DNA of 64,000 nucleotides from Winogradskyella sediminis (GCF_003387355.1 NZ_QUNH01000002.1:475606-539605); one strand, 5' to 3'; counted from the first letter of the stretch, positions 1 through 9,041 are shown. Notes: generated by a model from the letters alone, not told the origin. Program-made: numbers and translations.

Positions 1-737
1 CTTTTAAGTTCTATGCGGACGGTGCCTTAGGATCTCGAGGCGCAATGCTCAAAGTTCCTTATAGTGATAAACCAGGTCATTTAGGATTAATGGTTACAGA
101 TTTAGAAACTTTAAAAACTTCTGCAGAACGAATTGCAGATACAGAATTTCAAATGAATACGCATGCTATCGGTGATTCAGCAAATAAAGCTGTTTTAGAG
201 ACATATACTAAAGTTCTTAAAGGAAAAGAAAATAAACGTTGGCGCGTGGAACATGCACAAATTGTATCTCAACAAGATTTTGAAATGTATAAAAACATAA
301 TGCCTTCAATTCAACCGACACATGCCACTAGCGATATGTATTGGGCAGAAGAAAGAATTGGAGAAGAACGGTTAAAAGGAGCTTATGCCAACAAACAGTT
401 GTTAGATGCTTACGGTAAAGTGGCATTAGGAACAGATTTTCCGGTAGAGCAGGTGAGTCCCTTCTTAACGTTTTATGCGGCTGTAGCAAGGCAAGATTTA
501 AAAGGGTTTCCTATAGGTGGTTTTCAAATAGAAAACGGATTAAGTAGAGAAGAAACCTTAAAAGGAATGACCATTTGGGCTGCTTACTCTAATTTTGAAG
601 AGCACGAAAAAGGAAGTATCGAAGTTGGTAAATTTGCAGATTTTATTGTGTTAGATAAGGATATAATGTCTGTTCCAGTTGCTGAGATTCCAGAGATTAA
701 AGTGGTGAAAACAGTTGTGGGTGGCGAAATTCAATAA
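1..737 (+). CDS. Amidohydrolase family 3 (YtcJ-like), 3' part only
   Basis: C-terminal 245 codons of a metal-dependent amidohydrolase; the gene enters from before the window and reads in frame from base 3. Visible family signatures are FYADGALGSRGA just before the internal Met at base 45, THAIGDSAN (metal-ligand His), WRVEHAQIV (second His) and ALGTDFPVE (the late metal-binding Asp). The closing segment EVGKFADFIVLDKDI is the usual C-terminal composite-domain strand of amidohydrolases. The family hydrolyses C-N bonds of amides or formamides; the substrate of this member cannot be told. The signal peptide, if there was one, is outside the window. A small exported protein follows after 9 bp and is probably co-transcribed. 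Confidence 0.9.
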   Translation, partial: FKFYADGALGSRGAMLKVPYSDKPGHLGLMVTDLETLKTSAERIADTEFQMNTHAIGDSANKAVLETYTKVLKGKENKRWRVEHAQIVSQQDFEMYKNIMPSIQPTHATSDMYWAEERIGEERLKGAYANKQLLDAYGKVALGTDFPVEQVSPFLTFYAAVARQDLKGFPIGGFQIENGLSREETLKGMTIWAAYSNFEEHEKGSIEVGKFADFIVLDKDIMSVPVAEIPEIKVVKTVVGGEIQ

Positions 738-746
738 GTTATAATT

Positions 747-1424
747 ATGATTGTAAAAGCGATTTATTTTTCTGTGATTTTTGTGTTTTGTTCAAATTTT
801 ATGTTTGCACAATACGGCTGGACGGAAGCCGAAGTATTCTTAAAAAACGATGAGGTATTAAAAGGCCTCGCATCTATACCTATGATGTATGGTACTGTAA
901 ATCTAAAAAAAGAACAACTAAAGTTTAAGGCTGACAAAAAATCTAAAAAATCTAAATATAAGCCCGAAGACATTGATAGTATAATTTTTACTGTTACTTA
1001 TAAAGAACGTATTGATGGTAAACGTGTAGAGAAAACACGTATTGAAACCTACATTCCTATCTATCTCAATAAAAAGCAAAGCAAAATGGGTTTTGCTGAA
1101 ATATTAGTCGATGGTGAATTAAAGTTGGTAGGGCGCACAATAATGGTACAGTCAGGAGGTAGTTGGACGCCTGCAACTGGTGCTCCCAATAGTGTTCCGG
1201 TTTATATTCCTGGTTATATGGGTGTCCATAACCAAGTGATGATATTACGACCTGGTACAACTCCAGAAATCTTTAACCATGTAAGTCTAACCAAATCCTT
1301 TAGAAAAAGAGCTATGGAGTATTTTAGCGATTGTCCGGCACTTCAAACTAAAATTGAAACCAAGGAATTTAAGAAAGTCGATTTGCAAGCTATTGTAAGA
1401 TTTTACAACGCTAATTGTAATTAG
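747..1424 (+). CDS. Exported protein of unknown function
   Basis: A 225-aa protein whose first 20 or so residues form a signal peptide (a hydrophobic run ending SNFMFAQ before YGWTEAEV), so it is probably periplasmic or outer-membrane associated. The mature part is basic and beta-rich, with KSKKSKYKPEDIDSIIF around residue 70 and a Pro/Gly-rich stretch (TPATGAPNSVPVYIPGYMG) near residue 140. No catalytic motif or named domain is recognised. It starts 9 bp after the amidohydrolase. Its TAG stop overlaps the convergent methyltransferase stop by 4 bp, leaving no room for a dedicated terminator. Flavobacteria encode many such small exported proteins; no function is proposed. Confidence 0.8.
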   Translation: MIVKAIYFSVIFVFCSNFMFAQYGWTEAEVFLKNDEVLKGLASIPMMYGTVNLKKEQLKFKADKKSKKSKYKPEDIDSIIFTVTYKERIDGKRVEKTRIETYIPIYLNKKQSKMGFAEILVDGELKLVGRTIMVQSGGSWTPATGAPNSVPVYIPGYMGVHNQVMILRPGTTPEIFNHVSLTKSFRKRAMEYFSDCPALQTKIETKEFKKVDLQAIVRFYNANCN

Positions 1425-2119
1425 TAAAGTTTTGCTAAATAGTCAAAATGGGCACCATCCATAATCTTTTCACACTTTAAACCAACGGTTAAACAGGCTG
1501 TTTTTAACGTTTCAAAATCGAGATACAACCATTTCATAGGTGTTTCTTTTTCCCCTTTATAAGACAAAAAATAATCTAGTTCACCAGGATAACCTTGATT
1601 AAGATCTAACCACATACCACCATCCTCATCTTCGTACATATATGAAATATCTGAAGAGTCAATGAGAATTTGCCCTTCTGATTTTAATAACGATTTTAAA
1701 TGTTTTAAATATGTTGAAACTTGAGATAGCTCTTGAAAAATTCCCGTACCATTCATTAATAATAGAATGGTATCAAACGTTTCTGTCTCTTCTAAAAGTG
1801 GTATGCGTTTAACATTGATAATACCACGCTTTAGGGCCACTTCAATGGCTCCTTTAGAGTTGTCAATGGCTTTTACATTTAGGCCTTTTTCTTGTAACCA
1901 AAGCGCATGGCTTGCTGCACCACAGCCTACATCTAAAATATGGCCTTTAGATAATTGAAGTGCCTTTTGTTCTAATTTAGGCATTTCAGTATACTTTCTA
2001 AATAGATACGGAAGCGGTAAGGTATCTTCATCCGAAATGTTAGTAGACGTAATAATGTCTTCAGAATATTTTCCATTCTGATAGTCTAATAGTGCTTTTC
2101 CAAAGAGGTCTTTAGTCAT
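1421..2119 (-). CDS. Class I SAM-dependent methyltransferase
   Basis: A 232-aa Rossmann-fold methyltransferase. Motif I is clear at residues 61-70 (ILDVGCGAAS), followed by the acidic end of strand beta2 (VKAIDNSKGAI), which contacts the SAM ribose, and a beta4 motif FDTILLLMNGTG near residue 116. The first 55 residues are a family-variable helical cap. Nothing in the sequence identifies the methyl acceptor; small molecules are commoner than macromolecules for this Methyltransf_25-like layout. It is a single gene, divergent from the Cys-cluster gene at 2185 and tail to tail with the exported protein at 747. Confidence 0.85.
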   Translation of the reverse strand: MTKDLFGKALLDYQNGKYSEDIITSTNISDEDTLPLPYLFRKYTEMPKLEQKALQLSKGHILDVGCGAASHALWLQEKGLNVKAIDNSKGAIEVALKRGIINVKRIPLLEETETFDTILLLMNGTGIFQELSQVSTYLKHLKSLLKSEGQILIDSSDISYMYEDEDGGMWLDLNQGYPGELDYFLSYKGEKETPMKWLYLDFETLKTACLTVGLKCEKIMDGAHFDYLAKLY

Positions 2120-2153
2120 AATTGTTTATCAGTTCTATTAATTTTATTCTAAA

Positions 2154-2180
2154 TTGTATCGAGAACTTTAATTAGATTTG
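2154..2180 (+). promoter_or_regulatory. Putative promoter of the YkgJ-like gene
   Basis: TTG at 2154-2156, a 16-bp spacer and TAGATTTG at 2173-2180 match the Bacteroidota pattern TTG-N17-23-TAnnTTTG, apart from a spacer one base short. The start codon lies only 4 bases past the element, so the transcript would be leaderless or nearly so. Confidence 0.45.
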
Positions 2181-2184
2181 TGTT

Positions 2185-2679
2185 ATGCAAGACCAAATTA
2201 ATAATCTTCCTAAGCGTGCCAAAGATAAGCATAAGGAAAATAAAACCTTTTTTACAAAACTAAAAAAGAGGCCTCCCAAACAATTAGATTATATAATGCA
2301 AGAGTTGCATGCTGAAGAATTTGAACGTACGGATTGTTTAGAATGTGCCAATTGCTGTAAAACAACAGGACCGTTATTTACGTCTAAGGATATTCAGCGA
2401 ATTGCTAAGTTTTTTAGAATGAAAGAGCAGCAATTTATAGAAACCTATTTGCGTTTAGATGAAGAAAACGATTATGTATTACAATCCGTACCATGTACGT
2501 TTCTAGGAGCAGATAACTATTGTTCTATCTATGATGTACGTCCTAAGGCGTGCAGCGAATTTCCGCATACAGATCGAAAAAAATTTCAACAAATCTCTAA
2601 TTTAACTTTAAAAAATGTTGCCATATGTCCGGCGGCGTACAATATAGTTGAAGCCATGAAAAAGAAAATTCAATTTTAA
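2185..2679 (+). CDS. YkgJ-family Cys-cluster protein
   Basis: A 164-aa protein with eight cysteines in the YkgJ (UPF0153, CxxCxxCC) arrangement: C51, C54, C57 and C58 in CLECANCC, then C104, C113, C123 and C148, with the typical segment CSIYDVRPKACSEFP. Family members are thought to bind zinc or an Fe-S cluster through these cysteines; the biochemical role is not established. The 40 residues before the cluster are strongly basic and helical (RAKDKHKENKTFFTKLKKR), which may indicate nucleic-acid or membrane contact; that is inference. A -7 promoter element ends 4 bases before the ATG. Confidence 0.85.
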   Translation: MQDQINNLPKRAKDKHKENKTFFTKLKKRPPKQLDYIMQELHAEEFERTDCLECANCCKTTGPLFTSKDIQRIAKFFRMKEQQFIETYLRLDEENDYVLQSVPCTFLGADNYCSIYDVRPKACSEFPHTDRKKFQQISNLTLKNVAICPAAYNIVEAMKKKIQF

Positions 2680-2729
2680 AAGGTCTATTTTTTTCGGAAT
2701 AATTTTTGATATTAAACAGATAAAAAACG

Positions 2730-3629
2730 ATGTATAAAATAATTATAAGATGCTTATTTCTTTTGTTGGTCTCTAATGTCTCTAATGCCCAAGCATGGAT
2801 GACAAATCTTGAGATTGCTCAAAAATTAGCTCTAACCCAAAATAAAATGGTGTTAATGGTTTGGGAAGAAAGTACAACCTATCCATATGGTGTTATGGCT
2901 AATGATGAAAACGGTAAATTAGTTTTTATTGAAAGTCTTTTTGAAAGCGAAGTTATAAGTCCTATTGTATGGGAATATTTTGTACCTGTAATAGTTAGTG
3001 AATCTCAATATGCAGATTTATATGCGGACATCGAAGGGAAACGTTCTAATAAGTATATGAATAAATTTAATGACGATTCTATAAAAATAATGGATGTTAA
3101 TGGTAACATTGTAAACCTGACGAGTCACCCAGAACAATTTCAAAATATCACAACAATTATTAATAATTATGGCGTAAATACAAAGTTTTTGTCACCAGAG
3201 TTAATGGGTTATAGAACCGAAAAGGACTTCTATTCTGCCTATTACTTGGCTTCAAAATATCTTGACTTTTCTATGTATATGAGCGAAAATAATCGATCAG
3301 CATTTATCGATTTGGGTATGTTGTATTTAGAAGAAGCCTCTAATTTAGTGGTTGCAGAACCAAATGAAGACCAAAAAGCTTTAAACCAACGTGTTGCGCT
3401 TTTGGATCTTCAGCAATATTTTATATTAAAACGTCCTAAAAAAGCCTTGAGGCAATTAAAAAAAATACAGAAGGACGGTATTGAGCCTAATAATGAGTCT
3501 TTTGTAGCGTTTTTATATTACACCGCTTATAGTATATTAGAAGATGAAACAGAAGTTAAATTATGGAAATCTAAAATTTCTTCTGTAAATTTGAAGAAAG
3601 CACAAATGCTTATTAATCTTAATTCTTAA
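2730..3629 (+). CDS. Exported protein with thioredoxin-like N-terminal part
   Basis: A 299-aa protein with a signal peptide (residues 1-20, cut near SNAQA). Residues 22-130 have the layout of thioredoxin-like proteins related to DUF255 or YyaL N-termini (EIAQKLALTQNKMVLMVWEE, then SEVISPIVWEYFVPVIV and IKIMDVNGNIV), but the CxxC active site is missing, so redox catalysis is unlikely. The C-terminal half (about residues 160-295) is helical and resembles TPR-like repeats, including LDLQQYFILKRPKKALRQLKKI. The assignment of the fold is by eye only. It lies 5 bp before the sterol-desaturase-type gene and probably shares its transcript. Confidence 0.7.
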   Translation: MYKIIIRCLFLLLVSNVSNAQAWMTNLEIAQKLALTQNKMVLMVWEESTTYPYGVMANDENGKLVFIESLFESEVISPIVWEYFVPVIVSESQYADLYADIEGKRSNKYMNKFNDDSIKIMDVNGNIVNLTSHPEQFQNITTIINNYGVNTKFLSPELMGYRTEKDFYSAYYLASKYLDFSMYMSENNRSAFIDLGMLYLEEASNLVVAEPNEDQKALNQRVALLDLQQYFILKRPKKALRQLKKIQKDGIEPNNESFVAFLYYTAYSILEDETEVKLWKSKISSVNLKKAQMLINLNS

Positions 3630-3634
3630 AGGTA

Positions 3635-4477
3635 TTGGAAAGCATTATCTCATACTTCGAAACCATTCCTTCGTCTCATCGAAGTCTTATTTTAGTAGGC
3701 GGACTTACATTCTTTTGGTTGTTAGAAGGGGGAATTCCATTATTTAAATTTAAATATAAAAAATGGAGACATGCTTTACCCAACCTATTCTTTACACTAA
3801 CAACCATAATTATAAATTTTGCGTTGGCGTTTTTACTTTTATGGATGTCAGATTGGGTTACTGCTCATAATTTTGGAATTATTAATTGGTTACCGCAAAT
3901 GCCGTTGTGGTTATATGCATTATTAGGTGTGTTATTACTCGATTTTTTTGGCGCTTATTTAGCACATTATGTAGAGCATAGAGTGAAGCCACTGTGGATG
4001 GTGCACATCGTTCATCATACAGATCACAGTGTTGATACTACAACTGCAAATAGGCATCACCCCATAGAAAGTGTTATACGCTTTTCGTTCACCTTATTAG
4101 GTGTTTTTGTAGTGGGTACTCCTATTGCTTTAGTAATGATTTACCAAGCCATGTCACTTATTTTTACGCAGCTAACACATGCCAATATTAAAATGCCCAA
4201 AGGTTTAGATAAAGCATTAAGTTATGTGATTGTATCACCAGACATGCACAAAATTCATCACCATTATAGATTGCCATATACAGACTCTAACTTTGGAAAT
4301 ATATTTAGTATTTGGGATCGGATTTTAGGAACATATATGTACATGGATCGTGAAAAGTTGATTTATGGAGTTGATGTGTTTCCTGATGAAGTTAAAAATG
4401 GAAACATTAAAGAGTTGCTTAAACAACCCTTTCAAAAATATGAAAAACCAACCCTTTCTGTAGATGATGAAAACTAA
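3635..4477 (+). CDS. Sterol desaturase/fatty acid hydroxylase family protein
   Basis: A 280-aa membrane di-iron oxygenase. The His clusters expected of the superfamily are all present: HYVEH at 111-115, HIVHH at 124-128, HH at 141-142 and HKIHHH at 205-210. Four or five hydrophobic segments cover residues 17-70, 90-110 and 150-180, so the protein is an integral membrane enzyme that probably hydroxylates or desaturates a lipid; the substrate is unknown. The start is the TTG at 3635: it gives the family-like N-terminus ESIISYFETIPSSHRSLILVGG, and no in-frame ATG precedes it after the previous stop. The end overlaps the next gene by 14 bp. Confidence 0.9.
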   Translation: MESIISYFETIPSSHRSLILVGGLTFFWLLEGGIPLFKFKYKKWRHALPNLFFTLTTIIINFALAFLLLWMSDWVTAHNFGIINWLPQMPLWLYALLGVLLLDFFGAYLAHYVEHRVKPLWMVHIVHHTDHSVDTTTANRHHPIESVIRFSFTLLGVFVVGTPIALVMIYQAMSLIFTQLTHANIKMPKGLDKALSYVIVSPDMHKIHHHYRLPYTDSNFGNIFSIWDRILGTYMYMDREKLIYGVDVFPDEVKNGNIKELLKQPFQKYEKPTLSVDDEN

Positions 4478-5327
4478 AATAATGGTACCATTACTAGTGT
4501 TATTTATAAGTTGTAATGCTAACAAACAAATTGACATTCAAGGTCACAGAGGATGTAGAGGTTTACTGCCAGAAAATAGCTTACCAGCGTTTGAAAAAGC
4601 AATAGAATTAGGAGTACATACCTTGGAGTTAGATATTGTGATTTCTAAAGACCACCAAGTTGTAGTTTCTCATGAACCTTATTTAAATCCTACAATTTGT
4701 GTAGCCTCAAACGGTGACGTATTACCTAATAATTCAGAAGAGCACTATAATCTATACGCCCTAAATTATGCTGATATTAAACAATTTGATTGTGGCTTAA
4801 AATTTCATCCGCTTTATCCGCAACAACAAAAGTTAGAAACATATAAACCGTTATTATCTGAAGTTTTTGATTTAGTTAAACGAAAGCATTCTGATGTTAA
4901 ACTCAATATTGAAATTAAATCAGAGCCCTCATATTATGGCATATTTACACCAGAACCCAAAACTTATGTGTCATTGGTGTTAGACGAAATTGAAAAGCAC
5001 GGCATGTATAGCCGCGTTAACCTACAATCTTTTGATGTTACTATTCTTAAAGAAATTAAACATCAATCCCCAAACATGGCTTTGGCCTTGCTTATTGATG
5101 AAAACGAAACCATAGAAGAAAAACTTAAATTACTATCCTTTCAGCCAGAAATTATAAGTCCATACTACAAGTTATTATCTGCAAACTTGGTAAAGGAGTA
5201 TCAAGAGCAAGGTTATCAGATTATTCCATGGACCGTTAACGAAAAAGCGGATATGAAACAAATGATATCATGGCAAGTTGATGGTATTATTACTGATTAT
5301 CCAGATAGACTTATAAAAATATTATGA
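4464..5327 (+). CDS. Glycerophosphodiester phosphodiesterase, lipoprotein
   Basis: A 287-aa GDPD-family TIM barrel that hydrolyses glycerophosphodiesters to glycerol-3-phosphate and an alcohol. Active-site residues are in place: GHRG at 27-30, E37-N38, E55 and D57 (LELD), and H70-E71. Later motifs include LNIEIKSEP and the terminal WTVNEKADM...DGIITDYPDRL. A short signal with the lipobox LFISC (Cys17) marks it as a lipoprotein. It overlaps the desaturase-type gene by 14 bp, so translation is probably coupled, consistent with a lipid-remodelling pair. The stop lies 8 bp from the convergent NamZ gene. Confidence 0.92.
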   Translation: MMKTKIMVPLLVLFISCNANKQIDIQGHRGCRGLLPENSLPAFEKAIELGVHTLELDIVISKDHQVVVSHEPYLNPTICVASNGDVLPNNSEEHYNLYALNYADIKQFDCGLKFHPLYPQQQKLETYKPLLSEVFDLVKRKHSDVKLNIEIKSEPSYYGIFTPEPKTYVSLVLDEIEKHGMYSRVNLQSFDVTILKEIKHQSPNMALALLIDENETIEEKLKLLSFQPEIISPYYKLLSANLVKEYQEQGYQIIPWTVNEKADMKQMISWQVDGIITDYPDRLIKIL

Positions 5328-5335
5328 GAGACATT

Positions 5336-6613
5336 TTAGTTATAAAGCAGGTATAAACGTCGTATGTGTTGATACTTGTTGAGGTCTTCTTGCCAAGTAG
5401 CTTTAATTTCAGTTTCACTTAAACCAGCTTCAATTTGTTTTTGTAAAGTGGCAGTGCCAGCGTGCTTCGTAAAGTTATCGGTATTAAATACTTTGCTTTT
5501 ATCAGTGGCATTGTGGTATGCATCTATTACATATTTTAATGTGAAATGACGTTCTGCATTCACGTGAGATAAATCAACACCGTAACACATTTCATTTTTA
5601 TGTTTTGGATGTTTAGATCCAAAGTTAGGTTCAGGAGTATAACTAAATGTGTAATGCTTCTTGTCTAAAAATGGAGCTCCGTAGCGTTGAAACTGAAATT
5701 CCGTTCCTCTACCAGCATTAATATTAGTGCCTTCAAACAGACCTAAACTAGGGTATAATAAAATGGAATTGTCGTTTGGTAAATTCGGAGACGGTCTTAT
5801 TGCTAAACTGTAAGTGCTATTGTGATTATAATTTTGCATTTCTATAATTGTAATATCACAAGTAACGTCATTTTTTAACCAACCTTGTCCATTAATCATT
5901 TTTGCATATTCACCAATAGTCATACCATGCACCAATGGAATAGGATGCATGCCTAAAAAGCTACGGTGTTTTTCTTCTAAAACCGGACCATCAATATAGT
6001 TGCCGTTAGGATTTGGACGATCTAAAAGTAATACCGGAATATTTTGCTCAGCACAAGCCTCCATTATATAATGTAATGTAGAAATGTAGGTATAAAAGCG
6101 TACTCCAACATCTTGAATATCAAAAACTACAATATCTACACCTTGAAGCTGACTTGTAGTCGGTTTTTTATGTTTACCGTGTAGAGAATAGATCGGCAGT
6201 CCTGTTTTGGTGTCTTTGCCATCTTTTACCAATTCACCAGCATCTGCAGTGCCTCTAAACCCGTGTTCTGGGGAAAATACTTTTTCGATACTAATGTTTA
6301 AACTTAATAACGAATCAACTAAATGCGTATAACCTTCAGGTTTAAAAATTACACTAGTTTGGTTCGCCACAACAGCAACGCGTTTATGCTTTAACATTGG
6401 AATATAGTGTGCTGTTCTATTAGCACCAACAATAATAGTTTTTTTGCTGTCGTTGTCCACGTAGTGAGCTAACGTGTTACTGTGATCTACGATATGCTTT
6501 ACAGTATTCTGTTCAACTTCTTGCTTTCCATTATTTTTACATGAAAATGTTCCAGCGGAAATCCCAATAATTATAGAGAATAAAACTGTATTTTTGAAAA
6601 CCTTTAAAAGCAT
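5336..6613 (-). CDS. DUF1343/NamZ-type exo-beta-N-acetylmuramidase, lipoprotein
   Basis: A 425-aa protein with the two-part DUF1343 fold. Characteristic segments are FSPEHGFRG at 113-121, carrying the Glu proposed as catalytic in Bacillus NamZ (GH171), and VVFDIQDVGVRFYTY with LLLDRPNPNG. NamZ removes MurNAc residues from peptidoglycan fragments, so the expected role is cell-wall recycling outside the inner membrane. The N-terminus is a lipoprotein signal with Cys25 in GTFSC. It is divergent from the FtsX-type permease, the two start codons being separated by only 9 bp, so any promoter must lie inside the permease gene. Function is inferred from the family. Confidence 0.88.
   Translation of the reverse strand: MLLKVFKNTVLFSIIIGISAGTFSCKNNGKQEVEQNTVKHIVDHSNTLAHYVDNDSKKTIIVGANRTAHYIPMLKHKRVAVVANQTSVIFKPEGYTHLVDSLLSLNISIEKVFSPEHGFRGTADAGELVKDGKDTKTGLPIYSLHGKHKKPTTSQLQGVDIVVFDIQDVGVRFYTYISTLHYIMEACAEQNIPVLLLDRPNPNGNYIDGPVLEEKHRSFLGMHPIPLVHGMTIGEYAKMINGQGWLKNDVTCDITIIEMQNYNHNSTYSLAIRPSPNLPNDNSILLYPSLGLFEGTNINAGRGTEFQFQRYGAPFLDKKHYTFSYTPEPNFGSKHPKHKNEMCYGVDLSHVNAERHFTLKYVIDAYHNATDKSKVFNTDNFTKHAGTATLQKQIEAGLSETEIKATWQEDLNKYQHIRRLYLLYN
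6589..6596 (+). promoter_or_regulatory. Putative -7 element for the permease gene
   Basis: TATTTTTG fits TAnnTTTG and lies 27 bases before the GTG at 6623, inside the signal-peptide codons of the divergent NamZ gene. No clear TTG is seen at the expected upstream distance. Confidence 0.3.
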
Positions 6614-6622
6614 ATTATAGTA

Positions 6623-7855
6623 GTGAATTTCGAGTTATTTATAGCTAAACGTATAATTGGCAATAAAACGTATAAAAGTAGTGTATCGGCACCAATAATT
6701 AAAATTGGAATCGCTGCAATTGCTATTGGAATTATTGTAATGCTAATAGCGATTGCTACAGGTATCGGTTTGCAACAAAAGATTAGAGACAAAGTTGTGG
6801 CGTTTAATGGCCATATAGAAATTACCAATTACGATACTAATGCCTCAGACGAATCGCAGGTGCCAATTTCTATAAATCAAGATTTTTATCCCGATTTTAA
6901 TTCGGTAGAAGGGGTAAAACATATACAAGGTGTAGCTCAAAAATTTGCTGTTATTAGAACCGAAACCGATTTTGAAGGTGTGATAGTGAAAGGAGTGGGT
7001 GCCGACTATAATTGGGAATATTTTCAAGAATTTTTAGTTGATGGTCGACTACCTGACTATACCAAAGAGCGAAACGAAGAGATTTTAATCTCTAACTATT
7101 TGGCTAATCGATTAGGATTTAGTGTAGGCGATAAATTTCAAACCTTATTTGGTAATCCATTAAATGATAGACCTCGCGTTATGAGTTTTGAAATTGTTGG
7201 TGTCTATAATTCGGGATTTCAAGAGCTCGATGAAAAATTTTGTATCGCCGATTTAAGACACATTCAACGCCTCAATAAATGGGAACCTGATCAGATTGGA
7301 AGTTTTGAAGTGTATATTAATGACTTCGCTGAGATAGATGAAAAAACCGTAGAAGTTTTTAAAGAAATCCCTTCTTTAATGAATGCAAGATCCATTACGA
7401 GAAAATACTATACAATTTTTGAATGGATTAAGATCTTTGATAACAATACATATGGCATTATTGCTATTATGATTATTGTGGCAGGCATTAATATGATTAC
7501 GGCATTACTTGTCTTAATATTAGAACGTACCCAAATGATTGGTATATTAAAAGCCTTAGGTAGCAGTAACTGGACGATTAGAAAAGTCTTTCTGTATAAT
7601 GCATCTTACTTAATAGGTTTAGGGTTGCTTTGGGGAAATATAATAGGTTTAGGACTTTTATTCGCTCAGAAATATTTTAAGCTATTTCCGCTTAATCCAG
7701 ATACGTACTATGTTAATAACGCACCTGTGTATATTAGTTGGGATTATATATTCATATTAAATATTGGCACGTTTATAGCATGTTTGCTAATGCTTCTAAT
7801 TCCTTCGGTTATTATTTCTAAAATTTCGCCAGTAAAAGCAATACGATTCGATTAA
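6623..7855 (+). CDS. FtsX/LolE-type ABC transporter permease
   Basis: A 410-aa inner-membrane protein of the MacB-FtsX/LolCE family: TM1 at about residues 24-49, a periplasmic domain of about 220 residues, then three TM segments near 275-300, 325-350 and 373-398, with the closing SPVKAIRFD typical of LolC/LolE. Such proteins work with a LolD-like ATPase to extract lipoproteins for outer-membrane delivery; no ATPase gene is adjacent, so the partner must be elsewhere. The GTG start at 6623 gives the conserved beginning NFELFIAKRI. The neighbouring gene encodes a lipoprotein, but a link is only a guess. Confidence 0.88.
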   Translation: MNFELFIAKRIIGNKTYKSSVSAPIIKIGIAAIAIGIIVMLIAIATGIGLQQKIRDKVVAFNGHIEITNYDTNASDESQVPISINQDFYPDFNSVEGVKHIQGVAQKFAVIRTETDFEGVIVKGVGADYNWEYFQEFLVDGRLPDYTKERNEEILISNYLANRLGFSVGDKFQTLFGNPLNDRPRVMSFEIVGVYNSGFQELDEKFCIADLRHIQRLNKWEPDQIGSFEVYINDFAEIDEKTVEVFKEIPSLMNARSITRKYYTIFEWIKIFDNNTYGIIAIMIIVAGINMITALLVLILERTQMIGILKALGSSNWTIRKVFLYNASYLIGLGLLWGNIIGLGLLFAQKYFKLFPLNPDTYYVNNAPVYISWDYIFILNIGTFIACLLMLLIPSVIISKISPVKAIRFD

Positions 7856-7882
7856 TAAAAAGTAAGCAACAGAATTGAGATA

Positions 7883-7960
7883 TGTATAACCTAAAAAGGT
7901 ATACAATATTAAAACAATAGCACATTATAACGACCGATGTTTTAGAACTGGTTGTGTGCT
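7883..7960 (+). other. Two stem-loops after the permease gene
   Basis: A small stem with one bulge at 7883-7903 (GTATAACC/AGGTATAC), then a larger one at 7919-7960: AGCACA pairs with TGTGCT and CGACC with GGTTG, around a bulge. Only TTTAG follows, so as a terminator it would be weak. Confidence 0.35.
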
Positions 7961-8034
7961 TTAGTTTAACATATTTAGAAATATAATAACAAAAGATTAA
8001 TAAATCGAAAATTTATTAAACATAACATTTAACG

Positions 8035-8042
8035 TAACTTTG
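8035..8042 (+). promoter_or_regulatory. -7 promoter element (TAACTTTG) of the cysteine synthase-type gene
   Basis: TAACTTTG followed by C matches the Bacteroidota -7 consensus. It stands 21 bases before the ATG at 8064, giving a leader of roughly 15 nt. The upstream TTG is not evident in the A+T-rich stretch. Confidence 0.55.
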
Positions 8043-8063
8043 CAGCCGCGATAAAATTAATTT

Positions 8064-9041
8064 ATGGACTACGTAGAAAATATATTAGGTACAATAGGAA
8101 ATACACCACTAGTTAAAATGAACAAATTGGTGGAAGATTTACCTTGTTTAGTACTTGCCAAATACGAAACTTTTAACCCAGGAAATTCTGTTAAAGACCG
8201 AATGGCTTTACAGATGATAGAAGATGCAGAGGCAGATGGACGTCTTAAACCAGGAGGGACAATCATTGAAGGGACCTCTGGAAATACCGGAATGGGATTA
8301 GCCTTAGCTGCCATAGTTAAAGGTTACAAATGTATTTTTGTAATGGCAGATAAACAATCTAAGGAAAAGGTTGATATTATGCGTGCTGTAGGTGCAGAAG
8401 TTATTGTTTGCCCAACAGCGGTAGAACCCGATGATCCTAGAAGTTATTATTCTGTTTCAAAACGATTAGGGGAAGAAACACCAAATTCTTGGTACGTTAA
8501 CCAATACGATAATCCAAGTAATACAAAAGCACATTACGAAAGTACAGGACCAGAAATCTGGAAACAGACCGAAGGTAAAGTTACTCATTTTGTGGTAGGA
8601 GTAGGTACAGGAGGAACCATTTCTGGTGTAGGAAAATATTTAAAAGAACAAAATCCTAATATTAAAGTTTGGGGTGTAGATACTTATGGTTCTGTATTTA
8701 AAAAATATCACGAAACGGGTATTTTTGATGAAAACGAAATTTATCCTTATGTCACTGAAGGTATTGGTGAAGATATACTACCAAAGAACGTAAATTTTGA
8801 TATTATCGATGGCTTTACTAAAGTTACCGACAAAGATGCATGTGTGTATACACAGCGTTTAGCTAAAGAAGAAGGTATGTTTTTAGGTAACTCGGCAGGT
8901 TCTGCAATAAAAGGCGTGTTACAATTAAAAGATCAGTTTAAACCAGACGATGTGGTTGTCGTTTTATTTCACGATCATGGAAGTCGATATGTTGGTAAAA
9001 TGTTTAACGATGATTGGATGCGTGATATGGGATATCTATAG
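8064..9041 (+). CDS. PLP-dependent cysteine synthase/cystathionine beta-synthase family enzyme
   Basis: A 325-aa fold-type II PLP enzyme. K44 in NPGNSVKDR is the Schiff-base lysine, TSGNTG at 71-76 binds the substrate carboxylate, GTGGT at 181-185 holds the PLP phosphate, and S280 in GNSAGS is placed to contact the pyridine nitrogen. The segment YPYVTEGIGEDILPKNV resembles cystathionine beta-synthase catalytic domains more than CysK, but the regulatory CBS pair is absent, so it could make cysteine from O-acetylserine or cystathionine from serine and homocysteine. It is a single gene with its own -7 element and a good terminator. Confidence 0.9.
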   Translation: MDYVENILGTIGNTPLVKMNKLVEDLPCLVLAKYETFNPGNSVKDRMALQMIEDAEADGRLKPGGTIIEGTSGNTGMGLALAAIVKGYKCIFVMADKQSKEKVDIMRAVGAEVIVCPTAVEPDDPRSYYSVSKRLGEETPNSWYVNQYDNPSNTKAHYESTGPEIWKQTEGKVTHFVVGVGTGGTISGVGKYLKEQNPNIKVWGVDTYGSVFKKYHETGIFDENEIYPYVTEGIGEDILPKNVNFDIIDGFTKVTDKDACVYTQRLAKEEGMFLGNSAGSAIKGVLQLKDQFKPDDVVVVLFHDHGSRYVGKMFNDDWMRDMGYL

